From the NCBI RefSeq assembly GCF_019100495.1, contig NZ_JAHRVA010000001.1, positions 372,001 through 436,000 of the forward strand: a DNA stretch of 64,000 bases. The letters are read 5' to 3'. Under the pieces are notes generated by a model. That model saw only the letters and a list, made by a program, of their open reading frames with translations, was not told the origin of the DNA and ran no database searches. The number at the start of each line of letters is the position of its first letter. Positions within the stretch are counted from its first letter, which is position 1. This document shows positions 38,198-45,415 of the stretch, piece by piece. Origin of the DNA: Falsochrobactrum tianjinense (GTDB lineage: Bacteria; Pseudomonadota; Alphaproteobacteria; Rhizobiales; Rhizobiaceae). The position numbers and the translations under genes are program-made.

Positions 38198-38627
38198 GAC
38201 TGTCTCTCCGTATTTTACAGGTCGAACAGTATCAGAGGTATTGCTCTTCAAGATGACCCAACATTACCATAATTTAAAAAGGGTACGAATTTTCTGCGCG
38301 GCAATACGGGACAGAAGAGAATAAATTTCCTGTTGTCGCGCAGCAAGCGCGTAGGTGCGAATGATAATTATTCATAAGGCGAGAATGGGAACGGCCGGGC
38401 CAAGCGTGATTGCAAAATATAAAGCAAAATAAAATCAGTCAAATCGCAATAAATGAGGCCCGGAATGGGATTGCGGGGGCAAGTTAGTTCCGGGCCTCAA
38501 CCAGTCTTTCGACCAGCACCATGATAACGAAGCGCCGCCAATTTTGTTGCAATATTCTTCTAAAAATTTTCAATTCGATTTTATTTCCCTGATGGCGCGC
38601 CCTTTCGCGATGTCTGTGGCGGGGCGA
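38198..38627. other. Intergenic region upstream of the sulfate operon
   Basis: Contains the sulfate operon promoter region, an AT-rich stretch (38320-38450) with the short palindromic core ATAATTAT near 38362, and the long inverted repeat at 38455-38498. No gene is supported here. Confidence 0.5.
38455..38498. repeat. Perfect 11-bp inverted repeat, possible terminator
   Basis: GAGGCCCGGAA at 38455-38465 and TTCCGGGCCTC at 38488-38498 are exact reverse complements with a 22-base loop. It lies 130 bases past the DUF930 gene stop on the minus strand, and the following minus-strand sequence is ATTTATT. It could be a terminator or the body of a small RNA. Confidence 0.55.
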
Positions 38628-39059
38628 TTATGGTACCAGGTAATGGTTGGCCCATTCGCTTTCGGGTACTTCCTCACCGATCTTGTAGTGGAATGAATAT
38701 ATATTGATATGTTCATTATCCGTCTTGCAGACGAAGGCGAGTTTGTACCAGTGGTCGTTGCTCCGAAAAGCAGCGCCGTCGGCTCGGATGCTGTTCTTTT
38801 CAGCCACTGGATCGGAAAAAGCATAAGCAAGAACCTTGTCGACCGAGAATTTTTTCTGCTCATGGCTGATCCGTTCCATCGCCTCGACATCGCAGCGCTG
38901 TTCAAGACGCGTTGCGGGGTCGAGCTTTTCCAACTGCTCCTTTTCCAGTGCCGTCATGGCTATCGACGCGCCCGTGGCGGCGATAAGAATTGTGAAAGCG
39001 CTCAGCGTCAGCAGATACGGGGTGAAGGGAGAGAGGATCGAAGCGGATAGAAATTTCAT
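38628..39059 (-). CDS. DUF930 domain protein, probably exported
   Basis: A 143-residue protein with an N-terminal hydrophobic segment (about 10-36) that is either a signal peptide or an anchor. The DUF930 core follows: LEKLDPATRLEQRCDVEAMERI (about 44-65), KVLAYAF and AFRSNDHWYKLAFVCKT, with a Cys pair (in EQRCD and FVCKT) likely to form a disulfide. DUF930 is found mainly in Rhizobiales and has no established function. Confidence 0.75.
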   Translation of the reverse strand: MKFLSASILSPFTPYLLTLSAFTILIAATGASIAMTALEKEQLEKLDPATRLEQRCDVEAMERISHEQKKFSVDKVLAYAFSDPVAEKNSIRADGAAFRSNDHWYKLAFVCKTDNEHINIYSFHYKIGEEVPESEWANHYLVP

Positions 39060-39283
39060 GGGGTTTCAGGTAACTCGTTCGGTGTGAATTTTAAGGATAG
39101 AGTCTTTTTACATACTTTTTGCGTCGGCTTGTCGACCATCACGGGGAATTTATCTCCATAATCGATAGCGTGATTTTCCCGACGCTCTTGATTTGCACCG
39201 TGTGCCCATGCTTGAACCTGCTGATACGACCCATATGCTGTCCATGGCAGGCCATTTACGCTCCTGTCGCGAAAGGAAGAGAC

Positions 39284-39520
39284 ATGAAGCCCGTTTTTCT
39301 GCAATTGCAATGCACCCCCGGCAAGACCTACGAAGTGGCCGATGCCCTCTACCAGCGTGAGATCGTATCGGAACTGTATTCCACCAGTGGTGAATATGAC
39401 CTGCTGGTGAAAATCTATATCGCGGAAGGGGAGGATATCGGCAAATTCATCAATGAAAATGTGCTCAACATCCCTCATATCGTGCGTTCCCTGACTACGC
39501 TGACCTTTACGGCTTTCTAA
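39284..39520 (+). CDS. Stand-alone Lrp/AsnC ligand-binding (RAM) domain protein
   Basis: A 78-residue protein starting MKPVFLQLQCTPGKTYEVAD with AGGAAGAG upstream. It is the C-terminal RAM domain of Lrp/AsnC regulators (SELYSTSGEYDLLVKIY is the typical ligand-site segment) without the DNA-binding helix-turn-helix. Such stand-alone domains oligomerise and bind amino acids. No Lrp-type regulator is adjacent. A partial dispersed repeat starts inside its TAA stop. Confidence 0.8.
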   Translation: MKPVFLQLQCTPGKTYEVADALYQREIVSELYSTSGEYDLLVKIYIAEGEDIGKFINENVLNIPHIVRSLTTLTFTAF

Positions 39521-39554
39521 AGCATGATTATCATTAAACGCGACGCGCTTTAAG
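39518..39554 (+). repeat. Short internal-deleted copy of the dispersed repeat
   Basis: taaagcatgattatcattaa followed by acgcgacgcgctttaag has both ends of the repeat family (taaagcat and cgcgctttaag) but lacks the central section. Its first bases form the stop codon of the preceding gene. Confidence 0.6.
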
Positions 39555-39698
39555 TGGGTCGATATGTCAATGTTTGATTTACCATAATGGATTATCGTTT
39601 CTCTTTCGGGAACCTCTTTGTGTCCTGTGCATTCACTGCATGATACCGCTCAAACGGATATCCTTGAATCTGCGTCCGGGGTGGCAACAGGAACGATA

Positions 39699-40073
39699 AT
39701 GGATGATCTTGAACATAGGCGGGTATTGGTTGTGGAAGACGAAATCTTCGTCGCCCTTGATGTGGCCGCTACGGTTGAGGATGCCAACGGGACCGTTGTG
39801 GGTCCGGTCGGTACTGTTCGGCAGGCAATCGATCTGATAAACCACCAGCATATCGACGCTGCCATTCTTGATGTCAATCTGGCTGATGGCGACCTGGAGC
39901 CGATCCTCGACCGTTTGAAAAGCCGCAATGTGTTCGTCGTCATTCATACCGGCGGTGGTCTACCTGCGAGAATAGCGGCGCGCTACCCGGAAATGCCGGT
40001 TTTTCAGAAGCCTATTCCCCCCTATGTGCTCACACGCACCCTGGCAACGGCTTTCTCTTCGAGCATAACGTAA
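39699..40073 (+). CDS. Single-domain response regulator (receiver only)
   Basis: A 124-residue CheY-like receiver domain with no output domain. It begins VLVVEDEIFVALD (acidic pocket), carries the phosphorylation-site Asp in AAILDVNLADG (about residue 55), and ends with VFQKPI (conserved Lys, about 105). The start at ATG 39699 has AGGA six bases upstream; the frame is open to a TTG at 39618 without a ribosome site. No histidine kinase gene is adjacent, so its partner is unknown. It resembles stand-alone receivers common in Rhizobiales. Confidence 0.85.
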   Translation: MDDLEHRRVLVVEDEIFVALDVAATVEDANGTVVGPVGTVRQAIDLINHQHIDAAILDVNLADGDLEPILDRLKSRNVFVVIHTGGGLPARIAARYPEMPVFQKPIPPYVLTRTLATAFSSSIT

Positions 40074-40310
40074 GAATAAAAGAAATTTCGTTACGTTTGA
40101 ACCGGAAAATCTTTTGCATTATATCATGAATATGCTAGGTTGACGGGGTCGGTGCCTGCGCAAGCTGTCGCACGCCGGAATCCTCTCCGTTGACCGCAAT
40201 TCTGCAAAACCGCTCTTTCGTCGACAATGTGGGGCAATTTGCGCTTTGCCTGCGGCGAATGGTTCTGGCATACCGGCAACAAGGTTAGATAGTTTCCAAA
40301 AGGTTTGAAA

Positions 40311-42146
40311 ATGCCTCCTTATCGTTCGCGAACAACCACCCACGGTCGTAATATGGCTGGCGCGCGCGGCCTATGGCGCGCCACCGGCATGAAGGATGAG
40401 GATTTCGGCAAGCCCATTATTGCGGTGGTGAACTCATTCACCCAGTTCGTGCCCGGCCATGTGCACCTCAAGGATCTGGGCCAGCTCGTCGCGCGGGAAA
40501 TCGAAAGCGCTGGCGGTGTCGCCAAGGAATTCAATACCATCGCGGTCGATGACGGCATCGCCATGGGCCATGACGGCATGCTCTATTCGCTGCCTTCGCG
40601 CGAGCTGATCGCCGACTCGGTCGAATATATGGTCAATGCCCATTGCGCCGATGCGATGGTCTGCATTTCCAATTGCGACAAGATCACCCCCGGCATGTTG
40701 ATGGCTGCTATGCGTCTCAATATCCCGGTCGTCTTTGTTTCGGGCGGTCCGATGGAAGCAGGCAAGGTCGTCTGGGACGATGAGGTCAAGAAGCTTGATC
40801 TCGTGGACGCAATGGTTGCCGCTGCCGACGATCACTATAGCGACGAACAGGTCAAGGCGATCGAGCGCTCCGCTTGCCCGACCTGTGGTTCGTGCTCGGG
40901 CATGTTCACGGCAAACTCGATGAACTGCCTGACCGAAGCGCTTGGCTTGTCGCTGCCGGGCAATGGCTCGACGCTGGCAACACATGCCGACCGCAAGCGG
41001 TTGTTCGTCGAGGCCGGTCATCTGATCGTTGATCTCGCGCGCCGTTATTACGAGCAGGACGATCCAGATGTGCTGCCGCGTTCCATCGTTACTTTCGAGA
41101 CTTTCGAGAATGCCATGACGCTCGATATCGCCATGGGCGGCTCGACCAATACGGTGCTGCATCTGCTTGCCGCCGCGCAGGAAGCGGAAGTCGATTTCAC
41201 CATGGCCGATATCGATCACCTGTCGCGCCGTGTGCCGGTGCTTTGCAAGGTCGCGCCTGCCATCGCCAATGTTCATATGGAAGACGTGCATCGCGCGGGC
41301 GGTATCATGGGCATTCTCGGCCAGCTCGATAAGGCGGGCCTGCTCGATACTTCGCGTCCGACGGTCCATTCCAAAACGCTGGGCCATGCGCTCGACCAGT
41401 GGGACGTCACCCGTTCCAAGAGCGAAATGGTCCATAAGTTTTTCAGTGCAGCCCCCGGCGGCGTGCCGACGCAGGTGGCTTTCAGTCAGGAACGCCGCTT
41501 TGACAGCGTCGATGCCGACCGCGAAAAGGGCGTGATCCGCTCGAAGGAACATGCCTTCAGCCAGGATGGCGGTCTGGCCGTGCTTTACGGCAATCTGGCC
41601 GAGGATGGCTGCATCGTGAAGACGGCGGGCGTCGATGATTCGATTCTCAAATTCTCCGGCCCCGCACGTATTTTTGAAAGCCAGGACACTGCGGTTCTTG
41701 GCATTCTGAACGGCAAGATCAAGCCGGGCGATATTGTGCTGATCCGCTATGAAGGCCCGCGCGGCGGACCCGGTATGCAGGAAATGCTCTATCCGACCAG
41801 CTATCTCAAGTCGAAGGGGCTGGGCAAAGCCTGTGCGCTGATCACCGATGGACGCTTTTCTGGTGGTTCTTCGGGTCTCTCGATTGGTCACGTCTCGCCG
41901 GAAGCAGCCGAAGGCGGCACGATCGGGCTGGTGCGCGAAGGCGATATCATCGATATCGACATTCCCAATCGCAAAATCCATCTTGCCGTGGACGATGCGA
42001 CCTTGGCCGAACGCCGTGCCGAACAGGATGCAAGCGGCTGGAAGCCGGTGGAGGAGCGCAAGCGCAAGGTTACCACGGCGCTGAAAGCCTATGCTGCCAT
42101 GGCTACCAGCGCCGCCAAGGGTGCGGTCAGAAAACTGCCCGATTGA
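40311..42146 (+). CDS. ilvD: Dihydroxy-acid dehydratase
   Basis: Dehydrates 2,3-dihydroxy-isovalerate and its homologue in the branched-chain amino acid pathway; cytoplasmic and Fe-S dependent. The protein has 611 residues, the usual long form. Cysteines of the cluster site are visible in [11 protein letters not shown] (about 125) and [14 protein letters not shown] (about 195), and the C-terminal region has [11 protein letters not shown] near 510. ATG 40311 is preferred to the in-frame TTG at 40305. It is followed by a hairpin terminator shared with ccmG. Confidence 0.97.
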   Translation: MPPYRSRTTTHGRNMAGARGLWRATGMKDEDFGKPIIAVVNSFTQFVPGHVHLKDLGQLVAREIESAGGVAKEFNTIAVDDGIAMGHDGMLYSLPSRELIADSVEYMVNAHCADAMVCISNCDKITPGMLMAAMRLNIPVVFVSGGPMEAGKVVWDDEVKKLDLVDAMVAAADDHYSDEQVKAIERSACPTCGSCSGMFTANSMNCLTEALGLSLPGNGSTLATHADRKRLFVEAGHLIVDLARRYYEQDDPDVLPRSIVTFETFENAMTLDIAMGGSTNTVLHLLAAAQEAEVDFTMADIDHLSRRVPVLCKVAPAIANVHMEDVHRAGGIMGILGQLDKAGLLDTSRPTVHSKTLGHALDQWDVTRSKSEMVHKFFSAAPGGVPTQVAFSQERRFDSVDADREKGVIRSKEHAFSQDGGLAVLYGNLAEDGCIVKTAGVDDSILKFSGPARIFESQDTAVLGILNGKIKPGDIVLIRYEGPRGGPGMQEMLYPTSYLKSKGLGKACALITDGRFSGGSSGLSIGHVSPEAAEGGTIGLVREGDIIDIDIPNRKIHLAVDDATLAERRAEQDASGWKPVEERKRKVTTALKAYAAMATSAAKGAVRKLPD

Positions 42147-42165
42147 TTGGAAATTATTCGATTAT

Positions 42166-42190
42166 AAAGCCCCGCTTCGGCGGGGTTTTT
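42166..42190. terminator. Bidirectional terminator between ilvD and ccmG
   Basis: The stem GCCCCGC/GCGGGG(T) with a TTCG tetraloop is followed by TTTTT on the plus strand and by TTTATAAT on the minus strand. It overlaps the last codon of ccmG. Confidence 0.9.
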
Positions 42191-42791
42191 ATTGCAATGT
42201 CTTCGCCACCGCTGGCATCAGATCGTTTTGCACCGATTGCGGCGTAAACGGCCCGACATGCTTATAGACGATCCTGCCATTCTGATCGACGAGGAAGGTT
42301 TCCGGCACGCCATAGACGCCCCATTCAATGGCAGAGCGGCCTGCGCGGTCGGCACCGACCGCAACATAGGGATTGCCCAGATCGCCCAGAAAGCGCCGGG
42401 CATTTTCGGGGCTGTCCTTATAGTTGAGGCCAACCACGCGGATGCGCTCATCCTTGGCGAGTTCCATCAATAATGGATGCTCCTGACGGCACGGCGCACA
42501 CCATGACGCCCAGATATTGACCAGCGTCAGCTTGCCCCCCGGGCCTGTCTTGAACTCGGCATTGTTAAGGCCGGGCACAGGCGCGCCATCGCGCAACAGG
42601 CCCTCGACGGGCGCAAGCACAGTCTGCGGAACCTGCTTGCCGATCAGTGCCGAGGGGATGGTGGAATTATCCTTGCCCGAAAGAAGCTGCACGGTGAAGA
42701 TCGCGGCAAGCCCCACAAAAATCGCAAGCGGCAGCAAGGCGATCCACGTAGCGCGTTTCTTTGGTGCGGGTTTTTCCATTGTTTCAGTCAT
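42189..42791 (-). CDS. ccmG: Thiol:disulfide interchange protein of cytochrome c maturation
   Basis: A membrane-anchored periplasmic thioredoxin-like reductant (also DsbE) of 200 residues, which keeps apocytochrome c and CcmH-type proteins reduced for haem attachment. It has an N-terminal helix (about 16-36) and the active site WCAPC with C98 and C101. Later GVYGVPETFLVD carries the cis-proline segment. Its ATG overlaps the ccmD stop (ATGA). It is last in ccmABCDG. Confidence 0.95.
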   Translation of the reverse strand: MTETMEKPAPKKRATWIALLPLAIFVGLAAIFTVQLLSGKDNSTIPSALIGKQVPQTVLAPVEGLLRDGAPVPGLNNAEFKTGPGGKLTLVNIWASWCAPCRQEHPLLMELAKDERIRVVGLNYKDSPENARRFLGDLGNPYVAVGADRAGRSAIEWGVYGVPETFLVDQNGRIVYKHVGPFTPQSVQNDLMPAVAKTLQ

Positions 42792-42961
42792 TGGGCGGTC
42801 TTTCGCGATGGTCTGGCTGAACGGCGGCGCACGCCCTGCGCTTCAAGCCGTTTCATCTCACTTTTCTGTATGCGCTGGTCGAGCAATATCCAGCCAATCA
42901 TGATGGCAAGCACGATCACGGTAAGACCATAGGAGGCGATGACGAAACCGAGATGGTTCAT
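42788..42961 (-). CDS. ccmD: Haem exporter small subunit CcmD
   Basis: A 57-residue single-helix protein (MNHLGFVIASYGLTVIVLAI, then the cytoplasmic tail starting DQRIQKSEMKRLEAQG). It overlaps both neighbours by four bases (ATGA junctions with ccmC and ccmG), exactly where CcmD belongs. The conserved Tyr before the helix and the basic tail fit the family. It assists release of holo-CcmE from CcmABC. It is easily missed because of its size. Confidence 0.9.
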   Translation of the reverse strand: MNHLGFVIASYGLTVIVLAIMIGWILLDQRIQKSEMKRLEAQGVRRRSARPSRKTAQ

Positions 42962-43764
42962 ACGGCGCTCTCCTCCTGCGTTGGCGTCGTCGCACGACTG
43001 CGGTCGGCATTGCGCGCGGCGAGCTTCTTCATGGAAGCCACGCGGCGGCGCCAGATTTCATTGCGCATCGCCATCATGTGCAGCGTGACGAACAACAGCG
43101 TGAAGCCGATGGCCATCACTAACAGCGGGCGCAGCATGGAAGCGTCGATGGTGGGGCCGTCCATGCGAAAAACCGAAGCGGGCTGATGCAGTGTGTTCCA
43201 CCAGTCGACCGAGAACTTGATGATCGGAACATTGATGAAACCGACGAGCGTGAGTATCGCCACGGGTTTTGCGCTTTTGGCGGGATCATCCATGGCGCGC
43301 GACAGGGCGATAATGCCCAGATACATCAGAAAAAGCACGAAGACGGACGTAAGTCGCGCATCCCACACCCACCATGTTCCCCACATGGGCTTGCCCCAGA
43401 GCGACCCGGTCGCGAGCGCCAGCGCGGTGAACACAGCGCCCAAGGGTGCTGCGGCACGCACGGAAACATCGGCCAGCGGATGCCGCCAGACCAGCGTTCC
43501 GAGCGAGGAAACGGCCATGATCGAATAGCACATCATAGAAAGCCATGCGAAAGGCACATGAATATACATGATGCGCACGGTGATGCCCTGCTGGTAATCG
43601 TCGGGCGAGAGGAAGACCATATAGAGGCCCACAACCAGAAACAGCGCCGAAAGCCCGGCCAGCCACGGCAGCACCTTGCCCGCAAAGGCAAGAAAGCGCG
43701 TAGGATTGGCAAGGTCGAGCCAGCTCGTGGGTTTGCCTGTGGTTTTGGTCATTTCCTTCTTCAT
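42958..43764 (-). CDS. ccmC: Cytochrome c maturation haem-handling protein CcmC
   Basis: A six-helix inner-membrane protein (about 268 residues) that presents haem to CcmE. The WWD-type signature is present (WGTWWVWDARLTS near 122-134), with conserved histidines in MYIHVPFAWL and in FVTLHMMA. The start is uncertain: ATG 43764 (MKKEMTK) or 43752; the frame is open to 43857, which would overlap ccmB. It is downstream of ccmB and overlaps ccmD by four bases. Confidence 0.94.
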   Translation of the reverse strand: MKKEMTKTTGKPTSWLDLANPTRFLAFAGKVLPWLAGLSALFLVVGLYMVFLSPDDYQQGITVRIMYIHVPFAWLSMMCYSIMAVSSLGTLVWRHPLADVSVRAAAPLGAVFTALALATGSLWGKPMWGTWWVWDARLTSVFVLFLMYLGIIALSRAMDDPAKSAKPVAILTLVGFINVPIIKFSVDWWNTLHQPASVFRMDGPTIDASMLRPLLVMAIGFTLLFVTLHMMAMRNEIWRRRVASMKKLAARNADRSRATTPTQEESAV

Positions 43765-43819
43765 GGCCCCATACTTACCTTGCCCGGATATGCCGTTCAA
43801 TTGATCGCAATCAACTGCG

Positions 43820-44485
43820 TCAATCCGCCGACGCTTTAAGCGCCGCACTTGCGGCAAGCGGTCCCATAACTGCGAAAAACAATGTCAGCGCGGCGAGAAT
43901 AAGGAAAGGTGCCAGAAACGGCGCAACAGTGTCGGTTGCGCCATAAGAAGCTGAAACACCGAAAATCAGCACCGGGATTGTCAGCGGCAGCACGATCACC
44001 GAGACGAGCAAGCCGCCGCGCGGCAACGCTACCGCCAGTGCCGCCCCGACCGCGCCGATAAAGGCGATGGCCGGGGTGCCGACCAGAAGCGTCAGCATTG
44101 TCGCGCCAACCGCCACTGCGTCCATATTCATGAACAGGCCCAGCATGGGCGATGCGATCACCAGCGGCAGCACGCTTGCCAGCCAGTGGGCGAGGCATTT
44201 GACGAAGATGGTGAGGGGGAGCATATGCCGCTCCGCACCGATCAGCAGAAGATCGAGCGAACCGTCCTCGCGGTCGGCCTGAAATAGCCGGTCGAGGCCA
44301 AGCAATGTGGCCAGGAGCGCGCCAATCCACAGCATGGCGGGGCCGATGCGCGCCAGAAGATTGAGATCGGGACCGACGCCGAACGGCATGACGGAAATCA
44401 CGGCAAGGAAGAACAATATGCCGACCAGCGCGCCGCCGCCAGCGCGGATGCTCAACCGCATATCGCGAAGCAGCAGCGCCAGCAT
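43820..44485 (-). CDS. ccmB: Haem ABC transporter permease CcmB
   Basis: The membrane subunit of the CcmAB(CD) complex that releases haem-bound CcmE; 221 residues and six helices. LFQADREDGSLDLLLIG near 65 and LAHWLASVLPLVIASPML near 98 are typical of CcmB. Its ATG overlaps the ccmA stop by one base (TGATG). Confidence 0.94.
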   Translation of the reverse strand: MLALLLRDMRLSIRAGGGALVGILFFLAVISVMPFGVGPDLNLLARIGPAMLWIGALLATLLGLDRLFQADREDGSLDLLLIGAERHMLPLTIFVKCLAHWLASVLPLVIASPMLGLFMNMDAVAVGATMLTLLVGTPAIAFIGAVGAALAVALPRGGLLVSVIVLPLTIPVLIFGVSASYGATDTVAPFLAPFLILAALTLFFAVMGPLAASAALKASAD

Positions 44486-45102
44486 CAGGCAGCCTCGATG
44501 GAACAGGCGGCCATGTCGAGCGTCTTGATATTGTCGAGGCCCAAAGGAATATGCGTGGCGGCGACAATCATCCCGCCTTCGCGCATATGATCGCGCATCA
44601 ATCCGGCAAAACGGGTTTCCGACGCCTTGTCGAGACCGGCTGTCGGCTCATCCACGATCCACAATGGGCGATGGCTGATCAGAATTTTGGCGATGGAAAC
44701 GCGACGCTTCTGGCCGGTGGAAAGATAGCCAAATGGCAGATGTTCCACGCCCGGCAGGTCGACCGCCTCCAGCGCCTCGTCGATTTCGAGCGCTTCCGCA
44801 CCGTTGAATTTTTGCCAGAACAGGAGATTTTCGCGCACGCTCAGTGCGGGTTTCATGGCGTTCTGGTGGCCAAGATAATGACAGGCTTCACGCACCGGCA
44901 CATTTTCGCCGTCTTCGGTGAGTTCCACCCGGCCTGTCTCCGGCTGGAGCAGGCCGCAGATGATTCGCAGCAGGGTCGACTTTCCCGAGCCGTTCGGGCC
45001 GGTGACGACCATGGCCTCACCTGAAAAAAGATCGAAGGAGAGGGGTGAGAAAACCCTCTCGCCGCCGCGCTCGCCTGCCAGATTCTCGGCCTCAAGCCGC
45101 AT
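44485..45102 (-). CDS. ccmA: Haem ABC transporter ATPase CcmA
   Basis: The ATPase subunit of the haem-release complex; 205 residues, the usual short form. Walker A is GPNGSGKST near 36, the signature-like YLSTGQKRRVSIA is near 124, and Walker B is WIVDEPTAGLD. The ATG at 45102 has AAGGAG upstream; the frame is open to 45402 but without a plausible start. It is first in the ccmABCDG operon. ccmE, ccmF and ccmH are not in the window. Confidence 0.94.
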   Translation of the reverse strand: MRLEAENLAGERGGERVFSPLSFDLFSGEAMVVTGPNGSGKSTLLRIICGLLQPETGRVELTEDGENVPVREACHYLGHQNAMKPALSVRENLLFWQKFNGAEALEIDEALEAVDLPGVEHLPFGYLSTGQKRRVSIAKILISHRPLWIVDEPTAGLDKASETRFAGLMRDHMREGGMIVAATHIPLGLDNIKTLDMAACSIEAA

Positions 45103-45415
45103 TTTCTCTCCTTGAGCCGCTTCAGGCTGTCTCTCGCACCGCCCGAACGGAACTATCGTAACATTTCGCCGCAAGGCGACGAATTCGTAAGATTCAGTCT
45201 GGAATCGTTTTAGAAAACTCTCTATATGAGAGCTACCATGCCAGCGGTCGGCGTGGAAACCATTTTTGGCCGATCTCAAACACTTGGCGCCTTTGCGGGC
45301 ATTAAGTTTCGGGACGGACAGCGGAAATGACTGCACCCGCACCTTGGCGCGTCCTTGAAACGCTAGCCTAGGCGTTCGTCCTGGTTTTCCGGCCAGTAGC
45401 ATGAAGGACGAACCC
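45103..45415. other. Divergent promoter region of ccmA and acnA
   Basis: 313 bases between the divergent ccmA operon and acnA. No gene is supported; promoters of both should lie here, but I see no unambiguous -35/-10 pair. Confidence 0.4.

Noticed and set aside
38355-38376. Fur-like or iron-box sequence (atgataattattcat)
   Set aside because: Only an 8-bp palindromic core matches; the flanks do not fit a full box, and the downstream genes are sulfate transport.
40434-41981. Antisense open frame of 515 codons within ilvD
   Set aside because: Reverse-strand shadow of a conserved gene; no domain or start signal.
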